From contig NZ_JAAXCQ010000008.1 in assembly GCF_012272855.1 (NCBI RefSeq), forward strand, positions 124,001-188,000: DNA of 64,000 nucleotides, given 5' to 3'. The notes beneath the pieces were generated by a model. That model did not search any database and was not told the origin of the DNA. It was given only the letters and a program-made list of their open reading frames with translations. Source of the stretch: Arenibacter sp. 6A1 (GTDB taxonomy: Bacteria; Bacteroidota; Bacteroidia; Flavobacteriales; Flavobacteriaceae). A program made the translations under genes and the position numbers. Shown here in pieces: positions 28,414 to 39,213 of this stretch; position 1 is the first letter of the stretch; each line of letters starts with the position of its first letter.

Positions 28414-29703
28414 ATGCTAAAATCGAAAGAAACCCTGGTGACCACCTTTGCCCTATTTTCCCTGTTTTTTGGGGCAGGAAATTTAATTTTACCCCCTTTT
28501 CTAGGATTCCAATCTGGCCATGCTTGGTGGTTGGTAGCCATTGGCTTTTGTCTTTCTGCAGTATTGGTGCCCATATTAGGGATATTGGCCCATGCCAAAC
28601 TACAAGGCACTATCTATGACTTTGGAAAGAAGGTGTCTCCTGATTTTAGCCTAATATACTCCTTACTTATATATGGTATTGCCATAGCCCTCCCTTCGCC
28701 CAGGACAGCCTCGGTAACCCATGAAATAGCCATACAACCTTATTTTACTACTTCTTCCCTACTTACAAGTATCCTATATTTTTCCCTAGTCTTTATTTTT
28801 GCCATCAACAGATCAAAAATCCTGGATATCCTAGGCAAGATTCTGACTCCGGCCATCATTATCATTTTACTTCTAATCATAGGCATCACTTTATTTGGAC
28901 TCGATTTTAGCTTTGGCAACGCCTCATTCCCCAGTCCGCTCAGTGCCGGTATTTTGGAAGGGTACCAAACTTTTGACGCTATAGCAGCTATTGTCGTTGG
29001 TGGAGTGATCATCATTTCTATCAATCAGAAAAACAACAATGCCACCTACCACGATAAGAAAAAGCTCATTGCTACGGCAGGCTGGTTAGCTGGTTTGGCC
29101 TTGTTTTTAATCTATACTGGACTCATTTTTTCCGGATCGGTATTGCACCACCACTTTGATGATGATGCCAGCAGAACCGAACTATTAAAAGGGATAAGCC
29201 AAATAAGCCTTGGCAGTACTGCCAACCTCTTACTCAGTCTTTTGGTAAGCCTTGCCTGTTTTACGACAGCTGTAGGTATTGTTACGGGGACATCGGACTT
29301 TATAAAGGATAGGTTTCACAATTCCCAAAAAGCGTATATCATTACTGCCATGGTTGGCTGTCTTTTAGGGATAGTTATAGGACAGTTTAATGTGGCGTAT
29401 ATTATAACGATTGCCCTACCCGCTTTAATGTTTATTTACCCCATTACCATAGTACTTATCCTATTGAATGTAGTGCCCGAAAAATATGGTTCCTCCTTGG
29501 TTTTTAGGACAGTAATCTTCGTCTGCATCCTTTTTAGTATCCCCGACTTTTTAGCAAGTATTGGAGTTTCGTTAGGGACAGAAGGAAATGCTATACTTGG
29601 CTTGATTCCTTTTAGCGAATACAGTTTGGGCTGGGTATTACCGGCCCTTATAAGTTTTGTGGCAGCGAACTATTTTCACGGCCGCCGGTCTACCACTAAT
29701 TAA
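28414..29703 (+). CDS. brnQ: Branched-chain amino acid transporter, BrnQ family
   Basis: 429-residue membrane protein with about 12 hydrophobic segments. The LIVCS signature starts it: LFSLFFGAGNLILPPFLG, which includes the unwound helix of the Na+ site. Imports Leu, Ile and Val, coupled to sodium or protons by family. Stands alone, with a bidirectional terminator 20 bp after the stop. Confidence 0.95.
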   Translation: MLKSKETLVTTFALFSLFFGAGNLILPPFLGFQSGHAWWLVAIGFCLSAVLVPILGILAHAKLQGTIYDFGKKVSPDFSLIYSLLIYGIAIALPSPRTASVTHEIAIQPYFTTSSLLTSILYFSLVFIFAINRSKILDILGKILTPAIIIILLLIIGITLFGLDFSFGNASFPSPLSAGILEGYQTFDAIAAIVVGGVIIISINQKNNNATYHDKKKLIATAGWLAGLALFLIYTGLIFSGSVLHHHFDDDASRTELLKGISQISLGSTANLLLSLLVSLACFTTAVGIVTGTSDFIKDRFHNSQKAYIITAMVGCLLGIVIGQFNVAYIITIALPALMFIYPITIVLILLNVVPEKYGSSLVFRTVIFVCILFSIPDFLASIGVSLGTEGNAILGLIPFSEYSLGWVLPALISFVAANYFHGRRSTTN

Positions 29704-29723
29704 AAAACAAGCACAAAAAAAAA

Positions 29724-29747
29724 GAGCTGGTACGGACCAGCTCTTTT
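29724..29747. terminator. Bidirectional terminator between brnQ and the aminopeptidase gene
   Basis: GAGCTGGT (29724-29731) and ACCAGCTC (29736-29743) around ACGG, with an A-run before and TTTT after. Serves the two convergent genes. Confidence 0.85.
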
Positions 29748-29783
29748 CATATATGTTGCTGCCGTTGGGCAAGCTAAGAATGC

Positions 29784-31076
29784 CTAGGCATTCATCAATG
29801 CTTCAATTTCCTCTACGGTAATAGGAATATTCCCCATCAGGTTAAAAGGAGCTCCGGTTTCCTGAATCACTACATCATCTTCTAAGCGGATCCCCATATT
29901 CTCCTCAGGGATATAGATTCCCGGTTCTACGGTAAAGACCATATTGGCCTTCATTGGTGTTTTTAAGGCTCCGTAATCGTGGGTATTCAATCCTATATGG
30001 TGACTGGTACCGTGCATGAAGTACTTTTTATAGGCTGGCCAGTTTTTATCCTCGTTCTGAACATCGGCCTTGTCCAACAGTCCCAAACCTAATAGTTCAG
30101 AAGTCATTATCTTACCAACTTCTTTATGGAAATCTGCCCAAATAGTTCCTGGCACTAACATACTGGTAGCCTCGTCCTTTACTCTAAGAACAGCATTGTA
30201 TACCTCTTTTTGACGAGGGGTAAACCTTCCGTTTACGGGAATGGTACGGGTTAAATCACTAGAATAGTTGGCGTATTCTGCCGCAACATCCATCAATAAC
30301 ATATCCCCATCCTTACACTCGCGGTTATTCTCTACATAATGTAATACGTTGGCGTTGTTTCCAGAGGCTATGATTGGGGTATATGCAAATCCCTTAGATC
30401 TGTTACGGATAAACTCGTGCAACAATTCGGCCTCAATCTCATGCTCCCAAACCCCTGGCTTTACAAAGCTCAATAAACGTCTAAATCCTTTTTCGGTAAT
30501 GTTACAGGCAGTTTGCATCAAGGCTATTTCTTCTGGCTCTTTTACACCCCTGATATCTTGTAAGATAGGATTGCTCTTCTCCCATTTGTGGGCAGGGTAA
30601 TCTTGCTTACATTTAATTATAAAGCGGTCTTCCCTTGTTTGGGTCTCTACCGCCTGACGGTAGTGCTCATTGGTATTAAAGTATACTGTCTCGGCCTCGG
30701 TCATAAGATCAAAAAAGACCTTGTCAAAATCGGTCAACCAGTAGATAGAGGCAATCCCCGATACTTCAGTGGCTTTCTCCTTGGTTAATTTAGCTCCCTC
30801 CCAAACAGCGATATGGGCATTGGTTTCGCGCACGAAAAGAACTTCACGGTGCTTTTTATCGTGGGCATCCGGAAACAACAATAGAATAGTTTCTTCCTGG
30901 TCGGCTCCTGATAAATAAAAAAGATCCCTGTTCTGTTCAAAAGGCATGGTACTATCTGCCCCGATAGGATAAATATCGTTAGAATTAAAGACCGCAATAC
31001 TGTTCGGCTTCATCTGGGCCATAAACTTTTTGCGGTTTTTTATAAACAAATTCTGATCTATTTGCTCGTACTTCAT
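29784..31076 (-). CDS. Xaa-Pro aminopeptidase (M24B family)
   Basis: 430 residues from ATG 31076. N-terminal creatinase-like domain (1-170), then a pita-bread M24 domain with metal ligands in MDVAAEYANYSSDLTRT (two Asp), HGTSHHIGLNTHD (His), TVEPGIYIPEENMG (Glu) and IRLEDDVVI (Glu). Removes N-terminal residues preceding proline; cytoplasmic, no signal peptide. The frame is open to 31202, but that runs through the promoter and a possible structured leader, so the later start is preferred. Confidence 0.93.
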   Translation of the reverse strand: MKYEQIDQNLFIKNRKKFMAQMKPNSIAVFNSNDIYPIGADSTMPFEQNRDLFYLSGADQEETILLLFPDAHDKKHREVLFVRETNAHIAVWEGAKLTKEKATEVSGIASIYWLTDFDKVFFDLMTEAETVYFNTNEHYRQAVETQTREDRFIIKCKQDYPAHKWEKSNPILQDIRGVKEPEEIALMQTACNITEKGFRRLLSFVKPGVWEHEIEAELLHEFIRNRSKGFAYTPIIASGNNANVLHYVENNRECKDGDMLLMDVAAEYANYSSDLTRTIPVNGRFTPRQKEVYNAVLRVKDEATSMLVPGTIWADFHKEVGKIMTSELLGLGLLDKADVQNEDKNWPAYKKYFMHGTSHHIGLNTHDYGALKTPMKANMVFTVEPGIYIPEENMGIRLEDDVVIQETGAPFNLMGNIPITVEEIEALMNA

Positions 31077-31104
31077 AGCTATATTTTTGTTGTTTTTAAG
31101 ATTA

Positions 31105-31207
31105 AAAAGAGGCTGCATTACGCCATTTCGCAGTCGCCCGCAAGAATCCCCATAAAGAATACCTACTGAGACTATTGCAGCTTTTATTTTTTGTCCTAGC
31201 AAATTTA
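31105..31207 (-). promoter_or_regulatory. Aminopeptidase promoter and possibly structured 5' leader
   Basis: The -7 box TAAATTTG is at 31207-31200 (minus strand). The leader then holds GCTGCA (31181-31176), which can pair with TGCAGC (31117-31112), followed by CTCTTTTTAATC, a weak terminator-like arrangement. Inside it AGTC (31173-31170) can pair with GACT (31135-31132). CTGC at 31133-31130 could compete for the same TGCAGC. Leader length is about 115 nt. Possibly an attenuator or riboswitch-like RNA; no known class recognised. Confidence 0.35.
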
Positions 31208-31551
31208 AGAAATCATAAGTGCTTCACACATTTTAACTCATAATCATTTCCTAAGAATTCCCCTTCACGTTCCTAGGCCTTCTTTTTTTAAAATCAAATA
31301 ATTCTCTTTTAACCTCCTTATTTATTGTTTCTAAGGGTGCTAGGTAATAAACATAGCTGAATTCATCTTTGCGACCAGTTTTCGGTCATGCCCGTTTCAT
31401 AAAAGCTAAAAATTTTATGCCAGAATCTGCCCGCACCTCTAATCCCTCAATCTTAAAAAAGAGCCACCAAATACTTCCTTAAGGTGCATTTTGAATGCTA
31501 TCTTTGAAGAAAATTTCAAGCATTAGTAACACTCTGTCCAAACTGTAAACC
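31208..31551. other. Intergenic region between two peptidase genes, with M28 promoter
   Basis: 344 bp upstream of both the aminopeptidase (minus) and the M28 peptidase (plus). TATCTTTG at 31499-31506 matches TANNTTTG, 45 bp before the M28 start. Otherwise AT-rich with no gene. Confidence 0.6.
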
Positions 31552-33282
31552 ATGCGCCATTATATTCTGCTCCTTGTACTTGCTACTACAACCCTGGGAT
31601 GTGCCCAACAAAAAGAAGCTACCGGGAAAACCGATGATTATTTTAACCTTGTCCGCGACCACTATACAGGAGAAAAGGCTTTAGAAACCACCGCTTATGT
31701 AGCGCAATTTTGGCGAGTGGTAGGCAACGAGGGGTTTAATAAGAGCATCTATAAAATAGCGGCAGAACTAGAAGCTGCCGGGTATGTTTTGGAAGATAAG
31801 GCCGATAAAAATGATCGGTTGCGCTACCGCATCGAAAAAAGAGCTTTACAAAAGTCTACTTGGGAACCTGTATCTGCCACCCTCCGGATTCTTGGCGACG
31901 AGGATGCCCCACTACTATCGTTCAACAGCAACCGCAATATGGTATATATCAACTCCGTATCCACCCCAAAAACAGGGAGTACTGCCGAGGTAGTATATAT
32001 AAAGGACAAGGAAGACCTCAAAACTACAAATGTTAAGGGAAAAATAATCTTTACGGAACGCCAGGCAAGGGATATTTATTTGGAAGGGGTGCTTGAAAAA
32101 GGAGCTATTGGAATATTCAGTTATGACAACCCTTCATATTTACAACCCGAAAAGAACAGCACCTCCATACAATTTAGGTCCCTCCCCCATCACCCTAAAA
32201 ACCGTTGGGGAATTGCGCTTTCTTATCGGGCCAAAGAACACTTAAAAGCCAAGTTGGCCCAAGGCCCTGTAAGTGCCACAGTGACTATTGACACTAAAAT
32301 TTATCCTTCTGAGGAGCTAACCCTTATTGCCGAAGTCTTGGGCGCCGAATACCCCGACCAACGTCTTGTTTTTAGTGCGCATGTACAAGAGCCCGGCGCT
32401 AATGACAATGCTTCTGGGGTAGGAGCACAATTAGAAATGGCAGCCCTCACCGCCAAATTAATGGCCAAGGACGCGATAGACCCGCAACGAACCCTTACTT
32501 TTCTTTGGGGCGATGAAATTATATCGACCAGAAGATATATACAGGAAGACCCGAAAAGGGCCGCCGATATTAAATGGGGCATCAGTTTAGATATGGTAGG
32601 AGAAAATACGGCATTGACCGGCGGTACTTTCTTGATAGAAAAAATGCCCGACCCCTCGGCCATTTGGACCAGAGGTAATGACAAACACTCGGAATGGGGC
32701 GGAAAAAAACTCGCCCTAGAAGATATGAAACCACACTACCTCAACGATTTTATACTGTATAATTTTATGCAACAAGCAGGTTTCGCCCAATGGGTAGTGA
32801 ATACAAACCCTTTTGAAGGCGGTAGTGACCACACCCCTTTTTTACATGCCGGCATTCCCGGATTATTGCTTTGGCATTTTACCGACCAATTTTACCATAC
32901 CGATAACGACCGTATGGACAAGGTGTCGCAAGAAACGCTAAAGAATGTAGGAACGGCCGCCCTAGTTAGTGCCCTCACCTTGTTAAATGGCGACACCTAT
33001 ACCGCTGTTGATATTATTGAAATTATCAAAAAAGCAGCACTAGACCGTTTATCCAATGAATTTATAATTAGTGAAAAGGCAATTAAGGCAGGCAATAGCC
33101 CCAAAAATGAAATTGAAATCTTAGACGCTTGGGAAGACTGGTACCTTAAAGCCATTGCCACTACCATGGATATGGCGTCCCCAGAAAACACGGCCTATCT
33201 AGAGAAATCTATCCTAATGGCGCAGTCCGTTATAGAAATGCAGGCCAAGCTTTTTAAATCAGAATTGGAAAAGAAGAAATAG
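31552..33282 (+). CDS. M28-family metallopeptidase lipoprotein
   Basis: 576 residues. Signal peptide with lipobox TLGC (Cys17). A PA-like insert (about 115-230) precedes the M28 zinc domain: SAHVQEPGANDNASG (His and Asp ligands), LWGDEI (Glu), LDMVGEN (Asp) and FYHTDNDRMDKV (His). The catalytic region reads GDE rather than the usual EE. Likely an exported aminopeptidase/carboxypeptidase anchored to a membrane. Confidence 0.92.
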   Translation: MRHYILLLVLATTTLGCAQQKEATGKTDDYFNLVRDHYTGEKALETTAYVAQFWRVVGNEGFNKSIYKIAAELEAAGYVLEDKADKNDRLRYRIEKRALQKSTWEPVSATLRILGDEDAPLLSFNSNRNMVYINSVSTPKTGSTAEVVYIKDKEDLKTTNVKGKIIFTERQARDIYLEGVLEKGAIGIFSYDNPSYLQPEKNSTSIQFRSLPHHPKNRWGIALSYRAKEHLKAKLAQGPVSATVTIDTKIYPSEELTLIAEVLGAEYPDQRLVFSAHVQEPGANDNASGVGAQLEMAALTAKLMAKDAIDPQRTLTFLWGDEIISTRRYIQEDPKRAADIKWGISLDMVGENTALTGGTFLIEKMPDPSAIWTRGNDKHSEWGGKKLALEDMKPHYLNDFILYNFMQQAGFAQWVVNTNPFEGGSDHTPFLHAGIPGLLLWHFTDQFYHTDNDRMDKVSQETLKNVGTAALVSALTLLNGDTYTAVDIIEIIKKAALDRLSNEFIISEKAIKAGNSPKNEIEILDAWEDWYLKAIATTMDMASPENTAYLEKSILMAQSVIEMQAKLFKSELEKKK

Positions 33283-33296
33283 CAATTGCAGTGGTA

Positions 33297-33379
33297 TTTG
33301 GGCGTTCCCTCCTTCGTCGGGCGGGCACTTGGCTATATCCCTTGCCCTGCTGCGGGGATGCCGCCGCGGTCCCTAACGC
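33297..33379 (+). repeat. Composite palindromic repeat, copy 3
   Basis: Starts TTTGGGCGTTCCC and ends GGTCCCTAACGC, 15 bp after the M28 peptidase stop. Near-identical to copy 2 with a few substitutions (for example GCTGCGG versus GCCGCGG near the right arm). Confidence 0.85.
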
Positions 33380-33491
33380 ATCATTTTACAGACAAGAAGC
33401 CTTCCGGTTAAAGTCGTATTCATAGCCCAGAAAGATCAAAAAAACAGGGGCAATCTTTTGGACAAAGGTGGCGATACATCACTTAATAGAT

Positions 33492-34334
<843 letters not shown>

Positions 34335-34365
34335 TCGCTACCTCCATATAAAAGCTACCTAATAA

Positions 34366-34404
34366 TTTTTATCCCAACAATTACAATCCTTGTTGGGATA
34401 AAAA
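34366..34404. terminator. 15-bp hairpin after the DUF3050 gene
   Basis: TTTTTATCCCAACAA (34366-34380) pairs with TTGTTGGGATAAAAA (34390-34404), a perfect inverted repeat starting 31 bp after the stop. There is no separate T-run, so termination efficiency is uncertain. Confidence 0.6.
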
Positions 34405-34760
34405 CCATAGGACCACTTCCCAAAGTTATTTTCAACCTACTACTGCGAGCTGTCATTATTACCCAAAGACTATAATTCCTAGAAAAATAAGAGCATTAAC
34501 CCTTTCTCTACTCCTAAAGTTCCACTTCCATCCTTACACTTGGACATATAAAATTATTTTAGTACCTTAAAACATCTAACCGTAAGCATACTAGCCTTTT
34601 ACAAAGCAATTGATTTCTTTAAAAACTGGCGCTTTAGCACTCCCCTAAAAGAAAGCAAGCTTACGGCATCTACAAAATGTGATTTTTGTCTAACTAGGAT
34701 GGCTACCTTATCGCCCTAATCAAAACCTATTGCTTATTAATATTAACTAATATATAATTT
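34405..34760. other. AT-rich intergenic stretch
   Basis: About 355 bp with no gene. An 8-bp inverted repeat, CCGTAAGC (34580-34587) and GCTTACGG (34659-34666), is the only structure I see; its arms are 71 bp apart. Confidence 0.5.
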
Positions 34761-35768
34761 ATGGGACCTCATTTTTTCTCTCTTCGTATACGGCCTATAC
34801 TTTCTTTAATGCTACTTCCCATCATCTTTTATTCTTTATCTGCTTGTAAAAAATCCAAGAGTCAAGTACACAATGCCCAAATGCGGCTTCAAAACAAGGA
34901 TATTATAGAGGTGGTTACCCAAAATATGGATTTCCAAACGGTAGATACTATTCCATCGGGCTGGCATACGTTTCGGTATACCAACAAATCTAAAGAACCC
35001 CATTTCTTTTTATTGGACAAATACCCCGAGGACAAAACCATTAAAGATGCAGAAAAAGAAGTAATGCCTGTGTTCCAAAAGGGAATGGATCTGATCAATG
35101 AGGGAAAGACGGCCGAAGGTTTTGCCACACTGAACAGCTTACCTACTTGGTTTTTTAAAGTCGTTTTCTCCGGAGGATCGGCTATGGTATCGCCCGGGGA
35201 ACAAAGTGTAACGACCTTATTTATGGAACCCGGATATTACGTGATGGAATGTTATGTAAAAATGTCCAACGGAATATTCCATTCGACCATGGGAATGACC
35301 AAGGAACTTATAGTAACCCAAGAACTTTCGGACGGCGAACCTTTAGTCCCCAATGTAAGGATCACCATTTCGAGCACCGAGGGCATTGAATACGATTCCC
35401 CTATTCATAGCGGGCCACAAGTATTTTCCGTGTTTTTTAAAGACCAAATCTCCCATGAAAATTTCGTTGGCCACGATGTAAACCTAGTTCGTTTGCATAA
35501 GAATGCCGACCTCACTATTTTAGAAAATTGGATGAACTGGGCAGATCCTGAGGGATTGATGAGCCCGGCCCCAAAGGGAGTTACCTTTTTAGGGGGAGTC
35601 AACGACCTACCTAAGGGAAAAACGGGGTATTTTAGTACCACCCTAGAACCAGGGCATTACGCTTTTATTGCAGAAGTCCCAAATGCACGAAGCAAAAAAA
35701 TGTTTCAACCTTTCACAGTCCAGGAACCAACTCAAGAAGCCAAAAACACCCCCTTTCCTAAAAAATAA
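34761..35768 (+). CDS. Lipoprotein with two cupredoxin-like halves
   Basis: 335 residues, lipobox LSAC (Cys29). Two beta-rich halves (about 45-190 and 195-322) end in similar motifs: EPGYYVMECYVK and EPGHYAFIAEVP. In the first half His81, Cys164, His174 and Met177 or Met179 have the order and spacing of a type-1 copper site (His, then Cys-x9-His-x2-4-Met). The second half lacks the Cys. I do not recognise a named family. It precedes a LysR regulator and a YeiH-type exporter on the same strand. Confidence 0.7.
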   Translation: MGPHFFSLRIRPILSLMLLPIIFYSLSACKKSKSQVHNAQMRLQNKDIIEVVTQNMDFQTVDTIPSGWHTFRYTNKSKEPHFFLLDKYPEDKTIKDAEKEVMPVFQKGMDLINEGKTAEGFATLNSLPTWFFKVVFSGGSAMVSPGEQSVTTLFMEPGYYVMECYVKMSNGIFHSTMGMTKELIVTQELSDGEPLVPNVRITISSTEGIEYDSPIHSGPQVFSVFFKDQISHENFVGHDVNLVRLHKNADLTILENWMNWADPEGLMSPAPKGVTFLGGVNDLPKGKTGYFSTTLEPGHYAFIAEVPNARSKKMFQPFTVQEPTQEAKNTPFPKK

Positions 35769-35872
35769 ATAGGCTAAACCTTATCCTTTTAGAATCTTGT
35801 TCTTTTTGCAGGATTCCCTATCTTCAATTTTTTAATTAAAATAGGGACTCCTCCCCACAGACTACTTGTATT

Positions 35873-36766
35873 ATGTTCGATTTCCGTCTAAAAGTTTTCC
35901 ATACCGTTGCCAAACGACTCAGTTTCACAAAAGCTGCCAAGGAACTATTTATCACCCAACCGGCGGTCACCAAACATATCAAGGAGATAGAGAACTACCT
36001 CAACATTAAGGTTTTTGAAAGAAAGGGGTCTCAAATTCTGTTAACCCCTGCCGGAAAAATTTTATTGGATCATACCGAAGCCTTGTTTTCAATATACCGG
36101 GAACTAGAATTTGAACTGAATACTATAACCAAGAATTATAACGGAAGGTTGCGAATTGGGGCTAGTACCACCATTGCCCAATATATATTGCCACAGTTGC
36201 TAGCCGGTTTCCACCAAAAATTCGGTCATATTAAAGTTTCTTTAATCAATGGAAATACGGAAAAAATAGAGGCGGAACTACAAGCCAACACCATAGACCT
36301 CGGCATTATAGAAGGTAAGACCAAGAAATCTAATTTTAAATATGAGGAATTCATAAAAGACGAAATCGTTTTGGTAGCCAATAGCCAACATCCCTTGGTA
36401 AAAAAGCAACCTATATCCCTTGAGACACTGAAAACGGTCCCCATATTATTACGGGAGCAAGGCTCGGGAACCCTAGAGGTCATAGATCACCACCTTAAAA
36501 ATACAGCATTAAAAACCTCGGATCTTTCCCTAGAAATGGAATTGGGCAGCACAGAAAGCATTAAAAACTATCTATACCACAGCAATTCTGTCGCTTTCCT
36601 ATCCATCCACTCCGTTTTTAAAGAACTCAAAAACAACGACTTTAGCATCCTAGATGTGGCTGATCTGAACATCGGCCGCCACTTTTACTTTATACAACCC
36701 CAGGGGCAGACAGATCCCTTATCCGAATTATTTAAAAAATTCGCCCTTCATTATAACTTTAAGTAA
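35873..36766 (+). CDS. LysR-family transcriptional regulator
   Basis: 297 residues. Winged HTH at 1-60 (FHTVAKRLSFTKAAKELFITQPAVTKHI pattern), then a periplasmic-binding-like effector domain with LRIGASTTIAQYILPQLL and LREQGSGTLEVIDHHL. Members beside yeiH respond to sulfur compounds in other bacteria; here that is inference from position, 78 bp before the exporter gene. Unlike many LysR genes it is not divergent from its presumed target. Confidence 0.93.
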   Translation: MFDFRLKVFHTVAKRLSFTKAAKELFITQPAVTKHIKEIENYLNIKVFERKGSQILLTPAGKILLDHTEALFSIYRELEFELNTITKNYNGRLRIGASTTIAQYILPQLLAGFHQKFGHIKVSLINGNTEKIEAELQANTIDLGIIEGKTKKSNFKYEEFIKDEIVLVANSQHPLVKKQPISLETLKTVPILLREQGSGTLEVIDHHLKNTALKTSDLSLEMELGSTESIKNYLYHSNSVAFLSIHSVFKELKNNDFSILDVADLNIGRHFYFIQPQGQTDPLSELFKKFALHYNFK

Positions 36767-36844
36767 TGGTGCATTACAGATGGTGATTTCCATAAAGTGG
36801 TATAATAGAGGACCTTTGTCCTATAATTAATACCAACTTTCCAA

Positions 36845-37816
36845 ATGGGAATGCAAAAGAAAATAGTTTTAGGCAATTGGATTCAGAAAAGCATTACTAC
36901 CAGAGAACTACTGTTTTTAATAATGGTGGTCTTATGCTTAACGCCTTTTATATCTCCTCCAATAGCCCTTTTATTGGGTTTGATCGTTGCCCAATGGATA
37001 GGACATCCCTATTTACACCTCAACCATAAGGCTACTCATTTGCTACTTCAAGTATCTGTTGTGGGCCTAGGGTTTGGCATGAATATGAACAGCGCATTAA
37101 AGGCCGGAAAAGAAGGAATTCTTTTCACTATAGTTTCTATTATCAGTATTCTTGTCATTGGTTTTTTTATGGGCAAAGCCCTCAAACTGGACAAAAAAAC
37201 TTCTTATTTAATCTCGGTAGGAACAGCCATCTGTGGGGGCAGTGCCATTGCCGCTATTTCTCCAGTAATAAAAGCCAAGGAAAACCAAATCTCCATCGCC
37301 ATTGGTACAATTTTTATCCTTAATTCCGTAGCCTTGTTTGCATTTCCTGCCATAGGATCGGCCTTAGATTTATCCCAGACCCAATTTGGAATGTGGTGTG
37401 CCATTGCTATTCACGATACCAGCTCCGTGGTTGGTGCAGCCAGCAAATACGGGGACAAGGCCCTGGAGATTGCTACTACCGTAAAATTAGCCAGAGCTTT
37501 GTGGATTATCCCCCTAGCCTTTTTATCTACCTATGTGTTTAAAAATAAAGGCGGCAACATTAAAATCCCCTACTTTATTGGTTTGTTTGTTTTGGCTATG
37601 ATGGCAAATACTTATATCCCTTTTGTTCAGGAATATAGCCAGTACCTTAGCGGTATTGCCAAGGCCGGTTTAACCCTTACCCTATTCCTAATTGGCTGTG
37701 GGTTAAATAGAAATGTCCTAAGTGCCGTTGGCTACAAACCACTTTTACAAGGAATAGTCCTATGGATCTTCATTGCAGGCGGCGCCCTTTGGGCCATCAT
37801 GAGTTTTAGCGCATAG
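36845..37816 (+). CDS. YeiH-family putative sulfate/sulfite exporter
   Basis: 323 residues, about nine or ten transmembrane segments. Conserved YeiH (UPF0324) stretches: GLGFGMNMN, VGTAICGGSAIAAISPV, AIAIHDTSSVVGAA and the late GLTLTLFLIGCGLNR. Some homologues (TauZ) are proposed sulfite exporters. The first Met is preceded by an alternative start two residues later. A small AGGAC/GTCCT hairpin (36810-36821 region) separates it from the LysR gene. Confidence 0.9.
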   Translation: MGMQKKIVLGNWIQKSITTRELLFLIMVVLCLTPFISPPIALLLGLIVAQWIGHPYLHLNHKATHLLLQVSVVGLGFGMNMNSALKAGKEGILFTIVSIISILVIGFFMGKALKLDKKTSYLISVGTAICGGSAIAAISPVIKAKENQISIAIGTIFILNSVALFAFPAIGSALDLSQTQFGMWCAIAIHDTSSVVGAASKYGDKALEIATTVKLARALWIIPLAFLSTYVFKNKGGNIKIPYFIGLFVLAMMANTYIPFVQEYSQYLSGIAKAGLTLTLFLIGCGLNRNVLSAVGYKPLLQGIVLWIFIAGGALWAIMSFSA

Positions 37817-38104
37817 CATCAGAACAACACATATACCAATCTATTAATTCAGCCAAAAAACATGTTATGCTGTCTTTTTTATAGCACGGTTTTTTATCGA
37901 TGTTCAGACTAGTTAGTTGGTAGCGTGATGTTTTACCCGTAACACTGTCTTATTTTCCCTTCTAACGGAACAAACAGTCGATAAAATACCCCCTTTACAA
38001 TATAAGGCGCCCTACTTTTTAACTGCAAACCAACCGCTTAGTATAATAGCCGATAAACTCCATAGCAGATAAACCAGCGACTCCCTAAGCCATTCCCTAA
38101 GCTA

Positions 38105-39082
38105 TTAGGCCAAATCTACTGTGCCCACATGCAACAAAGCATCGCCTTGGTTTACCACCCCCTGGTGGTTTATACAAAACACATAGCCGTCATAGGGCGC
38201 TTTTATTTCTTTGACATACTTGGCAAAGGTATCGGACACAATTCCCAATACCTGATTTTTTTTAATGGGGGTACCGTTTAAAACCTTGGGCACGAACATG
38301 CCGGCCGTGGGTGCTCTAAGCCATCTTCTTTGTGATAAATGAATCGTTGGGGGTCTTTTATCCTTTCCGGAACTACTTTGTGGTGTCATTTTAAAATATG
38401 TAAGGATATTTTGTATCCCTTGAATACCCTCTACAATGGCAGAATGGTCAAAACGCATGCTTTCGCCTGCCTCGTAAACAATGGTTGCAATGCCTTTGGT
38501 ATAGGCTACTTTTCTAAAAGAATTGGCTATGAGTCCAGAGGGAAAGCTAAATGGGGCATTAAAGATTTCTGCCAATAGCTTACTGTCCTTGTCATCTTTA
38601 GTGAACCGTGTTTGCGGATAATTAGCCAAGCGCCCACCTCCGGTATGTAAATCGATCCCAAAATTTATCAAGGGAAATATTTGGGTTGTATAATAATAGG
38701 CGATTCTGCTGGCCAAGGAGCCAGTTTTAGAGCCCGGAAAGCTGCGGTTGACATCCTTTCCGTCGGGGACGTCCCTAGAAAAGTGCAAAAACCCAAATAC
38801 ATTCAGCAACGGCACCACAATGACAGCGCCACGCTGAATTTTAAATTTCTTTTTTTGCAACATACGGCGAACAATTTCTATCCCATTGATCTCATCCCCG
38901 TGCAATCCGGCCTGGATTAAAATAACCGGCCCCGGTTCTGTGGCATTCACCACATAAATTGGGATATCTATGATGGTACCCGTTGGCAAACGGTCTATAT
39001 TAATATGCAGCCATTTTTCTTGCCCCGGAGCTACCTTTTCACCACCGATAACGATGTCCTTATTTTCCAAAAAACTTTCCAT
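38105..39082 (-). CDS. Succinylglutamate desuccinylase/aspartoacylase-family protein
   Basis: 325-residue zinc carboxypeptidase-like enzyme (M14 fold). Ligands: QAGLHGDEINGIE (His61, Glu64) and the later GIDLHTGGG His; RSFPG binds carboxylate and VYEAGES contributes the catalytic Glu. A C-terminal beta-barrel domain (about 235-325) is present. The substrate (N-acyl amino acid or peptide) cannot be told. Divergent from sdhC, 182 bp apart. Confidence 0.9.
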   Translation of the reverse strand: MESFLENKDIVIGGEKVAPGQEKWLHINIDRLPTGTIIDIPIYVVNATEPGPVILIQAGLHGDEINGIEIVRRMLQKKKFKIQRGAVIVVPLLNVFGFLHFSRDVPDGKDVNRSFPGSKTGSLASRIAYYYTTQIFPLINFGIDLHTGGGRLANYPQTRFTKDDKDSKLLAEIFNAPFSFPSGLIANSFRKVAYTKGIATIVYEAGESMRFDHSAIVEGIQGIQNILTYFKMTPQSSSGKDKRPPTIHLSQRRWLRAPTAGMFVPKVLNGTPIKKNQVLGIVSDTFAKYVKEIKAPYDGYVFCINHQGVVNQGDALLHVGTVDLA

Positions 39083-39213
39083 AAATCACCTACTATTTAC
39101 TGTTTTAACCTTGATCTATACCATTTTTCCTCAAGTAATTGAGGCTTCTACAAATGACAGCAGCGGCAATTTCTTTAAATTGGTTCTAAATACCATACAT
39201 AATTTAAACAAAG

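Noticed and set aside
34580-34666. CCGTAAGC/GCTTACGG as an operator for the cupredoxin-like gene
   Set aside because: Arms are too far apart and 95 bp or more from the start codon; probably chance.
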